The notes: generated from the sequence alone by a model not told the origin. A stretch of DNA of 64,000 nt from a bacterium (GCA_905221505.1 CAJNDL010000001.1:159942-223941); one strand, 5' to 3'; positions 35,873-47,570 are shown, counted from the first letter of the stretch. Program-made: numbers and translations.

Positions 35873-37648
35873 ATGACTCAAGGGAAAATTACTGCATCTG
35901 CAGCAATGCTTAACGTATTGAAAACATGGGGCGTAGACACAATCTACGGTATCCCATCAGGAACACTCAGCTCATTGATGGATGCTTTGGCTGAAGACAA
36001 AGATATCCGCTTCTTGCAAGTTCGCCACGAAGAAACAGGTGCTCTTGCAGCGGTTATGCAAGCTAAATTCGGCGGCTCAATCGGGGTTGCAGTTGGTTCA
36101 GGTGGTCCAGGTGCGACTCACTTGATTAACGGTGTTTACGATGCAGCTATGGATAACACTCCATTCCTAGCAATCCTTGGATCACGTCCAGTTAACGAAC
36201 TCAACATGGATGCTTTCCAAGAATTGAACCAAAACCCAATGTACAACGGTATCGCTGTATACAACAAACGTGTAGCTTACGCTGAGCAATTGCCAAAAGT
36301 AATCGACGAAGCTTGCCGTGCTGCAGTTTCTAAAAAAGGTCCAGCTGTTGTTGAAATCCCAGTAAACTTTGGTTTCCAAGAAATCGACGAAAACTCATAC
36401 TACGGTTCAGGTTCATACGAACGTTCATTCATCGCTCCTGCTTTGAACGAAGCTGAAATCGACAAAGCTGTTGAAATCTTGAACAATGCTGAACGTCCAG
36501 TTATCTATGCTGGTTACGGTGGTGTTAAAGCTGGTGAAGTGATCACTGAATTGTCACGTAAAATCAAAGCACCAATCATCACAACTGGTAAAAACTTTGA
36601 AGCTTTCGAATGGAACTATGAAGGTTTGACAGGTTCTGCTTACCGTGTTGGTTGGAAACCAGCCAACGAAGTGGTCTTTGAAGCAGACACAGTTCTTTTC
36701 CTTGGTTCAAACTTCCCATTTGCTGAAGTTTACGAAGCATTCAAGAATACTGAAAAATTCATCCAAGTGGATATCGACCCTTACAAACTTGGTAAACGTC
36801 ATGCCCTTGACGCTTCAATCCTTGGTGATGCAGGTCAAGCAGCGAAAGCAATCCTTGACAAAGTGAACCCAGTTGAATCTACTCCATGGTGGCGTGCAAA
36901 CGTTAAGAACAACCAAAACTGGCGTGATTACATGAACAAAATCGAAGGTAAAACTGAGGGTGAATTGCAATTGTATCAAGTTTACAATGCAATCAACAAA
37001 CATGCTGATCAAGACGCTATCTACTCAATCGACGTAGGTGACACTACTCAAACATCTACTCGTCACCTTCACATGACACCTAAGAACATGTGGCGTACAT
37101 CTCCACTCTTTGCGACAATGGGTATTGCCCTTCCTGGTGGTATCGCTGCTAAGAAAGACAATCCAGATCGCCAAGTATGGAACATCATGGGTGACGGTGC
37201 GTTCAACATGTGCTACCCAGACGTTATCACAAACGTTCAATACGACCTTCCAGTTATCAACGTTGTCTTCTCAAATGGTAAATATGCCTTCATCAAAGAC
37301 AAATACGAAGACACAAACAAACACTTGTTTGGTTGTGACTTCCCTAATGCTGACTATGCGAAAATCGCTGAAGCGCAAGGTGCTGTAGGATTTACAGTTG
37401 ACCGTATCGAAGACATCGATGCAGTTGTTGCAGAAGCTGTTAAACTCAACAAAGAAGGTAAAACTGTTGTGATCGATGCTCGCATCAGTCAACACCGTCC
37501 ACTTCCAGTAGAAGTACTTGAATTGGATCCAAAACTTCACTCAGAAGAAGCAATCAAAGCCTTCAAGGAAAAATACGAAGCAGAAGAACTCGTACCATTC
37601 CGTCTCTTCTTGGAAGAAGAAGGTTTGCAATCACGCGTAATTAAATAA
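35873..37648 (+). CDS. spxB: Pyruvate oxidase
   Basis: A 591-residue ThDP- and FAD-dependent enzyme turning pyruvate, phosphate and O2 into acetyl phosphate, CO2 and H2O2. The N-terminal PYR domain carries the cofactor-activating Glu in RHEETGAL (near residue 54); the ThDP-Mg motif [20 protein letters not shown] starts near residue 440. GAAGGAGAG precedes ATG. Codon use is strongly biased, as expected for an abundant protein. It needs thiamin diphosphate, and the TPP-controlled salvage genes lie just upstream. Confidence 0.96.
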   Translation: MTQGKITASAAMLNVLKTWGVDTIYGIPSGTLSSLMDALAEDKDIRFLQVRHEETGALAAVMQAKFGGSIGVAVGSGGPGATHLINGVYDAAMDNTPFLAILGSRPVNELNMDAFQELNQNPMYNGIAVYNKRVAYAEQLPKVIDEACRAAVSKKGPAVVEIPVNFGFQEIDENSYYGSGSYERSFIAPALNEAEIDKAVEILNNAERPVIYAGYGGVKAGEVITELSRKIKAPIITTGKNFEAFEWNYEGLTGSAYRVGWKPANEVVFEADTVLFLGSNFPFAEVYEAFKNTEKFIQVDIDPYKLGKRHALDASILGDAGQAAKAILDKVNPVESTPWWRANVKNNQNWRDYMNKIEGKTEGELQLYQVYNAINKHADQDAIYSIDVGDTTQTSTRHLHMTPKNMWRTSPLFATMGIALPGGIAAKKDNPDRQVWNIMGDGAFNMCYPDVITNVQYDLPVINVVFSNGKYAFIKDKYEDTNKHLFGCDFPNADYAKIAEAQGAVGFTVDRIEDIDAVVAEAVKLNKEGKTVVIDARISQHRPLPVEVLELDPKLHSEEAIKAFKEKYEAEELVPFRLFLEEEGLQSRVIK

Positions 37649-37650
37649 TT

Positions 37651-37755
37651 CCTCTCGTCGAAAATCAAATTTAAACTGTGTTATCTTCACCTTGCCGTAC
37701 TTCAGTACTGCCTGCGGTTCGATGCCTTGTTTATTCTTTGATTTTCATAGAGCAG
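37651..37755 (+). repeat. Degenerate BOX element (boxA-boxC)
   Basis: It begins CGTCGAAAATCAAAT and ends TCTTTGATTTTCATAGAG, with ACCTTGCCGTAC of boxA inside. Several substitutions relative to the BOX copies at 41273 and 50703. Confidence 0.65.
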
Positions 37756-37761
37756 AACTTG

Positions 37762-37788
37762 AAAAGATCGGAGCAATCCGGTCTTTTT
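37762..37788 (+). terminator. Hairpin terminator, copy 1 of a 27-bp direct repeat
   Basis: GATCGGA/TCCGGTC stem around GCAA followed by five Ts. The same 27 bases recur at 38216. This copy sits immediately before the ribosome binding site of the VOC gene. Confidence 0.75.
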
Positions 37789-37802
37789 ATGGAGGATAGT
37801 AA

Positions 37803-38150
37803 ATGAATTTAAATCAATTAGATATTATCGTTTCAGATGTTCCCCAAGTCTGTGCTGACTTGGAGCGTATTTTGGACAAAAAAGCTGATTATGTTGACGA
37901 TGGTTTTGCTCAGTTTACGATTGGCAGTCACTGTCTCATGTTGTCCCAAAATCATTTGATTCCTTTGGAAGTTTTTCAGTCAGGAATCATTATTCATATC
38001 GAAGTTGAGGATGTAGACCAGAACTACCAACGGTTGAAAGATCTTGGTATCACAGTTTTAAACGGCCCAGCTGTAACCGATTGGGGAACAGAGTCCTTAT
38101 TAGTTAAAGGCCCTGCTGGTCTAGTGCTTGATTTTTATCGTATGAAATAG
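37803..38150 (+). CDS. VOC-family (glyoxalase/dioxygenase-fold) protein
   Basis: A 115-residue single-domain VOC protein: HIEVEDVDQNYQRLKDLGIT, then NGPAVTDWGTESLLVKGPAG and LDFYRMK. The two strand-helix modules of the fold are visible, but I cannot assign the substrate. ATGGAGGATAG precedes the ATG. It lies between two identical terminator hairpins. Confidence 0.8.
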   Translation: MNLNQLDIIVSDVPQVCADLERILDKKADYVDDGFAQFTIGSHCLMLSQNHLIPLEVFQSGIIIHIEVEDVDQNYQRLKDLGITVLNGPAVTDWGTESLLVKGPAGLVLDFYRMK

Positions 38151-38215
38151 GGCGCTTAGTCATTTGAAGATAACCTTAGCTATTTTTAAAACAGAAATTG
38201 AGAATATGAACTATC

Positions 38216-38242
38216 AAAAGATCGGAGCAATCCGGTCTTTTT
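38216..38242 (+). terminator. Hairpin terminator, copy 2 of the 27-bp direct repeat
   Basis: Identical to 37762-37788: GATCGGA/TCCGGTC stem plus T-run. It lies 65 bp after the VOC stop. Confidence 0.75.
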
Positions 38243-38294
38243 CTTATCACAAGATTGTAATAGTTTACATTTTTATAACAAAACTCTCAAACTC

Positions 38295-38323
38295 TTACTT
38301 GTTTTTGCATCATATTATAAAAT
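38295..38323 (+). promoter_or_regulatory. Promoter of the SemiSWEET gene
   Basis: -35 TTACTT (38295-38300), 17-bp spacer, -10 TAAAAT (38318-38323). Confidence 0.5.
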
Positions 38324-38356
38324 AAAAAGCATAAAAGAATAAAAGAGGTTTTGAAA

Positions 38357-38617
38357 ATGTCTGGAAAACAAATGAAAGTGTTGGGTTGGGTAGCGACCTT
38401 CATGTCCGTTATGATGTATGTGTCTTACTTCCCGCAAATCATGAATAATCTTGCCGGTCAAAAAGGGAATTTTATCCAGTCCTTGGTTGCATCTATTAAC
38501 TGTTGTCTATGGGCTTATTACGGTCTTTTCAAAAAGGAAAGAGATATTCCCCTTGCTGCTACCAATGCACCTGGTATTGTTTTTGGTTTAGTAATAGCTA
38601 TCACAGCTTTGATTTAA
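38357..38617 (+). CDS. SemiSWEET sugar transporter
   Basis: An 86-residue protein with three membrane helices and the PQ-loop motif SYFPQI, plus the conserved Asn of helix 3 (ATNAPGIVFGL). SemiSWEETs work as dimers that move mono- or disaccharides passively. AAAGAGG lies 8 nt before ATG 38357; an upstream in-frame TTG (38351) is too close to it. Followed by its own terminator. Confidence 0.88.
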   Translation: MSGKQMKVLGWVATFMSVMMYVSYFPQIMNNLAGQKGNFIQSLVASINCCLWAYYGLFKKERDIPLAATNAPGIVFGLVIAITALI

Positions 38618-38622
38618 AAAGG

Positions 38623-38644
38623 AGACTGATTTCAGTCTTTTTTT
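38623..38644 (+). terminator. Terminator of the SemiSWEET gene
   Basis: AGACTGA/TCAGTCT perfect 7-bp stem (38623-38629/38632-38638) with a T-run. Confidence 0.85.
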
Positions 38645-38711
38645 AGTACTTGTAAACAAGCTCAGTACCATCATTATCCAAATAGTTCCAAACTTTCTGT
38701 CTCCTTTTTAG

Positions 38712-38717
38712 TATAAT
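38712..38717 (+). promoter_or_regulatory. -10 of the phospho-beta-glucosidase gene
   Basis: Perfect TATAAT, 30 bp before the ATG; no clear -35. Confidence 0.5.
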
Positions 38718-38737
38718 AGAAGTAATAAATCAAGTGA

Positions 38738-40186
<1,449 letters not shown>

Positions 40187-40247
40187 AGCACATTTGTTCA
40201 CTATTTTTATAAAATCTTCTCCCTACTTTATATAATAGGAAAAAGAG

Positions 40248-40276
40248 TTCAATTAGACCTAGCTTTTTGCTATAAT
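40248..40276 (+). promoter_or_regulatory. Promoter of manA
   Basis: -35 TTCAAT (40248-40253), 17-bp spacer, extended -10 TGC-TATAAT (40271-40276). Confidence 0.75.
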
Positions 40277-40306
40277 GAGGGGAGAAAAATCAGACAGGAG
40301 ATTAAG

Positions 40307-41251
40307 ATGTCAGAACCATTATTTTTACAATCAGTTATGCAAGAAAAAATCTGGGGTGGAACCAAGCTACGTGATGAGTTTGGCTACGACATTCCAAATG
40401 AAAAAATCGGAGAATATTGGGCCATCTCAGCCCACCCAAATGGTGTCTCTAAAGTTGCAAATGGTCGTTTTGAGGGAACAGACCTAGCTACTTTGTATGC
40501 GGAACACCGTGAGTTGTTTGGCAATCGTCCAGAACCTGTATTTCCACTGTTGACCAAGATTCTCGATGCCAACGACTGGCTCAGTGTCCAAGTTCACCCA
40601 GACGATGCCTATGGACTAGAGCATGAAGGCGAGCTTGGAAAAACAGAATGCTGGTATATTATCGCTGCAGACGAAGGTTCAGAGATTATCTACGGTCACA
40701 ATGCCAAGTCAACAGAAGAACTCCGCCAGCAAATCGAAGACAAGAACTGGGATGCCTTGTTGACAAAAGTTCCTGTAAAGGCTGGAGATTTCTTCTACGT
40801 ACCAAGTGGCACCATGCACGCTATTGGAGCAGGTATATTAATCCTTGAAACCCAGCAATCTAGCGATACCACTTACCGTGTCTATGACTTTGACCGTAAG
40901 GATGATAATGGCAACTTGCGTGAACTTCACCTTGAAAAATCTATCGATGTTTTGAACATTGGAGAGCCTGCCAATAGCCGTCCTGTGACTATCAAAGCTG
41001 ATGATTTACGTTCCACTCTCCTTGTATCCAATGATTTCTTCGCAGTTTACAAGTGGGAAATTACTGGGAAAGTTGACTTCGAAAAGTCAGCTGACTACAG
41101 CTTGTTTAGTGTCTTGGGTGGTCAAGGTCAACTAACTGTAGACGGTAAGGAATATCCAATCCAAAAAGGTAGCCACTTTATCCTACCAAGTGATGTTGAA
41201 GCTTGGACATTAGAAGGTCAAGGTTTGGAATTGATTGTTAGCCATCCATAA
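40307..41251 (+). CDS. manA: Mannose-6-phosphate isomerase, type I
   Basis: A 314-residue cupin enzyme interconverting mannose-6-P and fructose-6-P. Zinc ligands lie in VQVHPDD and KTECWYI and in the later GTMHAIG. The length is the short Firmicute form. GACAGGAG precedes the ATG. Downstream a BOX element interrupts the terminator. Confidence 0.94.
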   Translation: MSEPLFLQSVMQEKIWGGTKLRDEFGYDIPNEKIGEYWAISAHPNGVSKVANGRFEGTDLATLYAEHRELFGNRPEPVFPLLTKILDANDWLSVQVHPDDAYGLEHEGELGKTECWYIIAADEGSEIIYGHNAKSTEELRQQIEDKNWDALLTKVPVKAGDFFYVPSGTMHAIGAGILILETQQSSDTTYRVYDFDRKDDNGNLRELHLEKSIDVLNIGEPANSRPVTIKADDLRSTLLVSNDFFAVYKWEITGKVDFEKSADYSLFSVLGGQGQLTVDGKEYPIQKGSHFILPSDVEAWTLEGQGLELIVSHP

Positions 41252-41256
41252 AAAAG

Positions 41257-41393
41257 AAAGGGCCTGAGTTCATACTCAATGAAAATCAAAGAGCAAACTA
41301 GGAAACTAGCCGCAGGCTGTACTTGAGTACGGCAAGGCGACGTTGACGCAGTTTGAATTTGATTTTCGAAGAGTATCACTACTCAAGTCCTTT
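41257..41393. terminator. Terminator of manA and the Na+ transporter gene, split by a BOX element
   Basis: AAAGGGCCTGAGT (41257-41269) pairs with ACTCAAGTCCTTT (41381-41393) at 11 of 13 positions, the rest being G-T or A-C type. The 103-bp BOX element lies in the loop. Confidence 0.7.
41273..41375 (-). repeat. BOX element (boxA-boxC)
   Basis: A 103-bp element on the minus strand, TACTCTTCGAAAATC to TTTTCATTGAGTA; it contains ACGGCAAGGCGACG, matching the BOX-PCR primer site in boxA, and lacks boxB. Confidence 0.9.
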
Positions 41394-41397
41394 TTGA

Positions 41398-42738
41398 CTA
41401 CATAAATTGGGCAATGAAGACCACAATGATGATAATTGGGATGACGAAACGAAGAAGGAAGAGCCAGACTTGGAAAAGTCCCTGTTTCCAAGCTCTTTCA
41501 TCAAGATGGAGTTCCTCCATAGCAAGAGCCTTCTTAAAGATGTAGCCTGTAAAGAGTGAAAGGCAGAGAGCTCCAAATGGCATGAGAAGATTGGAAACCA
41601 AGAAGTCCATAGCATCAAAGAAAGTCTTTCCAAAAATGTGAACATCTGCCATAACACCATAAGACAGGGCTGAAGGAATGCCAAAGACAAAGGTCAAGAT
41701 TCCTAAAATCACACTCCACTTGGCACGCTGACTGTTGTCCTGATTGGTGATATTGCCCACATTGATTTCCAGCATCACGACAGAAGAAGTGACCGTCGCA
41801 AAGAGGAAGAGCAAGAGGAAGAGAATGTAGAAAATGGTTCCAAAAGGCATCTTGTCAAAGAGTTGAGGCAAGACGATAAAGAGCAGGCTTGGTCCCCCTT
41901 CAGACTGGATATTGAAGGCTGACATGGCTGGGAAAATGGCTAGTCCTGCCATGATGGATACCGAGATGTTCATGGCTACGATGGAGATTCCTGATTGAAC
42001 CAGATTGGTTTTCTTGTCCAAGTAAGAAGCATAGGTCAGCATGGCTGTAACCCCTAGTGAGAGGGCAAAGAAAGATTGTCCTAGAGCGTAGAGGAGACCA
42101 GCGCTGGTCAGTTTTGAAAAGTCTGGTTTGAGGAAGTAAAGAACGCCTTCCGTGGCATTTGGCAAGCTGAGAGAGCGGCCGATGATGACGACAAAGATGA
42201 TAAAGAGCAGGGGCATCATGACCTTAGAAGCTCTTTCAATCCCTTTTTGAACCCCACGTGATACAATAAAGATATTCAATAGGATAAAGGCTGCCTGAGC
42301 TCCAAGGGCAATGGCTGGATTTGAAATGATTGAAGTAAATAACTGAGCATAATCACTCGTCCCAGCAAGCTGGAACAATTTCCCGAACTCAATACCCAGA
42401 TAAACCAGAATCCATCCCCCGATAACACTGTAGAAAGATAAGAGGATAAAAAGGGCAAAGGCACCAATCCAACCGATAAAGTTGTATTTACTATTCTTAC
42501 CAAGTTTTCCAAAGGTTTTGATTGCTGAAACGCCAGCACTTCGGCCGAGGGCAAACTCAGCTAGCAAAAGGGGGAAACCGATTAAAATAGTGGAAATGAG
42601 AAAGACAAGTAAAAAGCCTCCTCCACCGTTAGCAGCAGTCATATAAGGGAATTTCCAAACGGCACCAAGTCCGATGGCTGATCCAGCAGATGCTAGGATA
42701 AAGCCTAGTTTAGAACCCCATTGCGATTTTTCAGACAT
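41398..42738 (-). CDS. Na+-dependent transporter, NSS (SNF) family
   Basis: A 446-residue membrane protein with about 11-12 helices and the signature GSAIGLGAVWKFPY of LeuT-type amino-acid:sodium symporters. The substrate cannot be read off. The frame is open to 42801, but ATG 42738 (MSEKSQWGSK) has TAGGAG upstream and is the normal family start. Divergent from the MerR-type gene. Confidence 0.9.
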   Translation of the reverse strand: MSEKSQWGSKLGFILASAGSAIGLGAVWKFPYMTAANGGGGFLLVFLISTILIGFPLLLAEFALGRSAGVSAIKTFGKLGKNSKYNFIGWIGAFALFILLSFYSVIGGWILVYLGIEFGKLFQLAGTSDYAQLFTSIISNPAIALGAQAAFILLNIFIVSRGVQKGIERASKVMMPLLFIIFVVIIGRSLSLPNATEGVLYFLKPDFSKLTSAGLLYALGQSFFALSLGVTAMLTYASYLDKKTNLVQSGISIVAMNISVSIMAGLAIFPAMSAFNIQSEGGPSLLFIVLPQLFDKMPFGTIFYILFLLLFLFATVTSSVVMLEINVGNITNQDNSQRAKWSVILGILTFVFGIPSALSYGVMADVHIFGKTFFDAMDFLVSNLLMPFGALCLSLFTGYIFKKALAMEELHLDERAWKQGLFQVWLFLLRFVIPIIIIVVFIAQFM

Positions 42739-42921
42739 AGTTAAACTCCTAAAATTAGTATTACAAAAGAAAAAGCTACTGCCCTTGGCAAATAGCCTCA
42801 TAAGTACTCAAAATGAGCCTTTCTTTTGATTGATAGACTTGACTATCCTATCATGTTTTCTAAGGTCTGTCAAGAAAACCATTTTCATGTTATGATAAAG
42901 TAAAAAAATTCTCAAAAACGC

Positions 42922-42952
42922 TTGACTCTGACCTAAGGGGAGGGGTTATACT
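42922..42952 (+). promoter_or_regulatory. MerR-type promoter with 19-bp spacer
   Basis: -35 TTGACT (42922-42927), 19-bp spacer, -10 TATACT (42947-42952). The long spacer and the CCT...AGG dyad between the hexamers are the mark of MerR-regulated promoters, so the next gene probably activates itself. Confidence 0.75.
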
Positions 42953-42972
42953 ATCATTGTAAGGAGGAAATC

Positions 42973-43713
42973 ATGTATCATATAAAAGAAGCTGCCCAGC
43001 TTTCGGGCGTCTCTGTCAAGACCCTGCACCACTATGATAAGATAGGACTTTTGGTTCCTTTAAAGTCTGAAAACGGCTATCGAACCTACAGTCAAGAGGA
43101 TTTGGAGCGACTTCAGGTCATTCTTTATTACAAATATCTAGGTTTTTCTTTAGAAAAAATAGCAGAGCTATTAAAGGAAGAAAGGACAGATTTATTGCCT
43201 CATTTGATCAGGCAGTTGGAGTATTTGACTCGAGAAAGACAACATCTGGATACCTTGATTTCCACCTTGCAAAAAACCATTCAAGAACAAAAAGGAGAAA
43301 GAGAAATGAGTATTCAAGAGAAATTTGCTGGTTTTAACTATCAAGACCATCAAAAATACCACCAAGAGGCGGTAGAAAAGTATGGACAAGAAGTCATGGA
43401 CCAAGCGCTGGAGCGCCAAAAAGGTCACGAAGACGAGGCCACAGACGCCTTCAACCAAGTTTTTCAAGCCTTGGCACAAAACCTTCAAGCTGGTCTGCCT
43501 GTAACAGCAACCGAAAACCAAGAAGAAGCAGCCAAACTATTGCAAGCTATTCGTACTTATGGATTTGACTGCTCTATTGAGGTATTCGGTCATATCGGTA
43601 AAGGCTACGTCTACAACCCAGAGTTTAAGGAAAACATTGACAAATTTGGAACTGGAACAGCCCAGTATACATCAGATGTCATTGCCCACTATGTCCAAAC
43701 TCAGACAAAATAA
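42973..43713 (+). CDS. MerR-family regulator with TipAS domain
   Basis: A 246-residue protein. Residues 1-70 are a MerR winged helix (HIKEAAQLSGVSVKTLHHYDKI; NGYRTYSQEDL), then a coiled-coil dimer helix (about 75-110), then a TipAS-type helical domain (about 125-245). In TipAL this domain binds thiopeptide antibiotics and turns on transcription. AAGGAGG precedes the ATG. The inducer here is unknown. No efflux pump is adjacent except the divergent NSS transporter. Confidence 0.88.
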   Translation: MYHIKEAAQLSGVSVKTLHHYDKIGLLVPLKSENGYRTYSQEDLERLQVILYYKYLGFSLEKIAELLKEERTDLLPHLIRQLEYLTRERQHLDTLISTLQKTIQEQKGEREMSIQEKFAGFNYQDHQKYHQEAVEKYGQEVMDQALERQKGHEDEATDAFNQVFQALAQNLQAGLPVTATENQEEAAKLLQAIRTYGFDCSIEVFGHIGKGYVYNPEFKENIDKFGTGTAQYTSDVIAHYVQTQTK

Positions 43714-43741
43714 AATCGGAGGAGTGATCTTCCGATTTTTT
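43712..43741 (+). terminator. Terminator of the MerR/TipAS gene
   Basis: AAAATCGGA/TCCGATTTT stem plus T-run, overlapping the stop codon. Confidence 0.88.
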
Positions 43742-43754
43742 CTAAATTCAAGTA

Positions 43755-44276
43755 TTACTTGCTTAATAATTTTTCTACCACATTTAGTTTTCGCATGGTC
43801 AAATCTACATTGAAAAGCTTTTCAAGATAGTTAGTATTGAGCTTTTTTTGTTTTGCAGTTCTAGGGAGATAGAGGTAGAGACAGTGGTTACCGACACAAA
43901 TTTCTTCTTCGCCGTAATCAATTTTTAATTTTTCTAAAGGAAGACTTTGAATAGGTTCTTGATAAAAAATCACGTGTACACGGTCATAAAGATAGTGTTC
44001 TCCAAACGGATTTTCTTGGACAATGTTTTTTAAAATATCCTTATTCTTAATGATTATTTTGAGATCGGCTCCAATCTTTTCCTTTATTAGAGTATGAACC
44101 TGTTCTCGTATTTCTTCGAGAGCTAAGTTACTTTCAAGAATAATATTTCCACTTTGAATATAAGTTCGAACTTGTTGAAAACCAGCTTCTGTCAAGATAT
44201 CTACTAGATAATACATTTTAGGGATAGCATTTTTTCCATTAGGAGTCACTCCCCTTAGCAAGATAATATGTTCCAA
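43755..44276 (-). CDS. DUF1697-family protein, TTG start
   Basis: A 173-residue soluble protein with the DUF1697 pattern: ILLRGVTPNGKNAIPKMYYL near the N-terminus and TYIQSGNIILES at about residue 45. Function unknown. The frame runs far upstream into the flavoprotein gene, but AAGGA followed by TTG 44276 gives the family length. Same direction as, and 49 nt after, the flavoprotein gene, perhaps cotranscribed. Confidence 0.8.
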   Translation of the reverse strand: MEHIILLRGVTPNGKNAIPKMYYLVDILTEAGFQQVRTYIQSGNIILESNLALEEIREQVHTLIKEKIGADLKIIIKNKDILKNIVQENPFGEHYLYDRVHVIFYQEPIQSLPLEKLKIDYGEEEICVGNHCLYLYLPRTAKQKKLNTNYLEKLFNVDLTMRKLNVVEKLLSK

Positions 44277-44325
44277 AGTCGTTCCTTTCTTTTGGGGGTG
44301 GATTGTTCCATTGAGTACTGTATAT

Positions 44326-45545
<1,220 letters not shown>

Positions 45546-45556
45546 CAAGAATGCAA

Positions 45557-46402
45557 TTAATCAATTTCATATCCCATCAGCAAACCGCCATCTTCTGCAT
45601 AGAAACTGCAGAGACCAGATGTTGGGATAATTTTAATATCCGCTTGTGGGAAGGTTTCGCGAATTCGCTCTGAGAGCTGTTGGCAACATTTTTCGTTATT
45701 ACGTTGGGCCATGACAATACGGCCTCCAGCATATCCAGCCTTTACTAACTCTTCATAGGCTGCCTGAATCGATTTCTTTGGACCTCGTGCTTTTTGTAGC
45801 AATTCGAGAGTTCCAGTTTCACTAGCTTCTCCAACCATACGGATGTTGAGAAGGCCAACGACTGTACCGATAAGTTTGCTCAAACGGCCGTTCTTCACCA
45901 AGTTATCGACTTTAGCTAGGACAAAGAGTAACTTGGTTCTTTCTTGATAAGCAGTGATAGCTTCAACCACTTCCTCAAAAGACAAGCCCTGGTCAATCAA
46001 GTCATTTAATTTTTCTACGAGCAAGTCAACCTCACCACCAGCAGACAAACTATCAATCACATGAATCTTAGTGTCAGGATGTTCTTCCAGATAAATATTC
46101 TTGGCTAGTTGAGCACTATTGTGGCTGCCAGAAAGAGTACCAGTGATGGTTACTAGGAAAATGTTTTTAGCTCCTTCAAATGCTCTCAAATAATCATCTG
46201 GGCTTGGACAGGCTGATTTTGAAGCTTCTGCAGTTGCATACATGGTTTCCATCATTCGGTCAATGTCAAGACTGGCATCATCAACAAAGACCTGATCAGC
46301 TACTTGAATGGTTAAGGGGACACTTACAAAGGTCGTGTCAATAGCTGGTTTTGCCAGTTGACGATAATCACAACCAGAGTCAGCAATAATCTTCCAAGTC
46401 AT
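45557..46402 (-). CDS. DegV-family fatty-acid-binding protein
   Basis: A 281-residue protein with the DegV fold: IIADSGCDY, TITGTLSGSHNSA (lipid carboxylate loop), DSLSAGGEVDLLV and VDNLVKNGRLSKLIGTVVG. DegV/FakB proteins carry fatty acids for phosphorylation by FakA. GGAG precedes the ATG. Own extended -10 promoter at 46459-46467; divergent from the TetR gene. Confidence 0.9.
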   Translation of the reverse strand: MTWKIIADSGCDYRQLAKPAIDTTFVSVPLTIQVADQVFVDDASLDIDRMMETMYATAEASKSACPSPDDYLRAFEGAKNIFLVTITGTLSGSHNSAQLAKNIYLEEHPDTKIHVIDSLSAGGEVDLLVEKLNDLIDQGLSFEEVVEAITAYQERTKLLFVLAKVDNLVKNGRLSKLIGTVVGLLNIRMVGEASETGTLELLQKARGPKKSIQAAYEELVKAGYAGGRIVMAQRNNEKCCQQLSERIRETFPQADIKIIPTSGLCSFYAEDGGLLMGYEID

Positions 46403-46458
46403 AGAAATTCTCCATCTTTGTCAGTTATACATTGACAAAGGTTCTGTCTTTTTTTACA

Positions 46459-46467
46459 ATTATATCA
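46459..46467 (-). promoter_or_regulatory. Extended -10 promoter of the degV gene
   Basis: TGA-TATAAT on the minus strand (-10 at 46459-46464). Confidence 0.65.
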
Positions 46468-46526
46468 TGAAAACCCTTGAAACAAAAGCTTCATCCGTCT
46501 GTTGTGACAAGTAGAAAGAAAATGTT

Positions 46527-47084
46527 ATGTCTGAACGTAGAATCTCTGAAAAGTCTCTTGAAAATCTCAGAAAATCAAACCAAGAATCCAATTTATTAAC
46601 CAGAGAAGCCATTGAAACGGCCCTCTTGCAACTCTTGGAAAAAAAAGATCTGACCAAGATTAGTATTTCTGAATTGGTCAAGCGTGCAGGCGTTTCGCGT
46701 GCGGCCTTTTATCGCAATTATGATTCCAAAGAGGAGATTTTAGAGAGCGTCTTTAAACGGAGTGTCCACAATATCATGGAACAGCTGCATCATTACGATT
46801 TAAAGACAGATCTCTATTTGGTCTGGGTTCACCTTTTCCGCGAGGCCAGAAAGGAAGCCAGAGTGATTCAACTGGCCTTGGATTACCATCTGGAAAAAAT
46901 CTTTGTCCAAGCCATGCAGGAATTTCTAGAAAAATACCATGGAAAATCAAAAGGTGTCAGCTCTTATCTTCATTCCTTCTGGAGTTCAGCCATTGTATCT
47001 GTTCTCCTAAAATGGATCAAGGATGGCATGAAGGTACCAGCTGAAAAGATTGCGGACTTACGGTTACCATTTTTTAAAAAATAG
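46527..47084 (+). CDS. TetR-family transcriptional regulator
   Basis: A 185-residue regulator. The helix-turn-helix lies at about residues 28-70 (ISISELVKRAGVSRAAFYRNYDSKEEIL), the rest is a helical effector domain. Being divergent from degV, it might control that gene, but no operator palindrome stands out. The ribosome binding site is weak. The next gene follows 18 nt later. Confidence 0.88.
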   Translation: MSERRISEKSLENLRKSNQESNLLTREAIETALLQLLEKKDLTKISISELVKRAGVSRAAFYRNYDSKEEILESVFKRSVHNIMEQLHHYDLKTDLYLVWVHLFREARKEARVIQLALDYHLEKIFVQAMQEFLEKYHGKSKGVSSYLHSFWSSAIVSVLLKWIKDGMKVPAEKIADLRLPFFKK

Positions 47085-47102
47085 AGAAAAAGGAGAAGAG
47101 AT

Positions 47103-47570
47103 ATGACTGAAAAAAGACTAGCCTGGGATGAGTATTTTGCAGCCCAAGCCCTACTGATTGCCAATCGTTCCACCTGTAAACGTGCCAAAGTGGGCGCAAT
47201 TCTGGTAAAGGATAATAAGGTAATTTCCACTGGTTACAATGGTTCGGTGTCAGGGACCGAACATTGTATTGACCACGAATGTCTGGTCATTGAAGGCCAC
47301 TGTGTTCGCACCCTTCACGCTGAGGTTAATGCCATTCTCCAAGGGGCTGAACGTGGTGTTCCTAAAGGCTTTACAGCCTATGTGACCCATTTTCCTTGTC
47401 TGAATTGTACCAAACAATTGCTTCAGGTCGGCTGTAAGCGCGTGGTCTATATCAACCAGTACCGAATGGATGACTATGCCCAATACCTTTATCAAGAAAA
47501 AGGGACAGAATTGACCCATTTACCACTTGAGACAGTACAGGCCGCTCTTAAAGAGGCTGATCTAATGTAA
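47103..47570 (+). CDS. comEB: dCMP deaminase (ComEB-type)
   Basis: A 155-residue zinc deaminase turning dCMP into dUMP for ThyA. The zinc site is His72-Ala-Glu74 plus Cys99 and Cys102 (HFPCLNC). AAAGGAGAAG precedes the ATG. Despite the com name it is a nucleotide enzyme. Confidence 0.93.
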   Translation: MTEKRLAWDEYFAAQALLIANRSTCKRAKVGAILVKDNKVISTGYNGSVSGTEHCIDHECLVIEGHCVRTLHAEVNAILQGAERGVPKGFTAYVTHFPCLNCTKQLLQVGCKRVVYINQYRMDDYAQYLYQEKGTELTHLPLETVQAALKEADLM

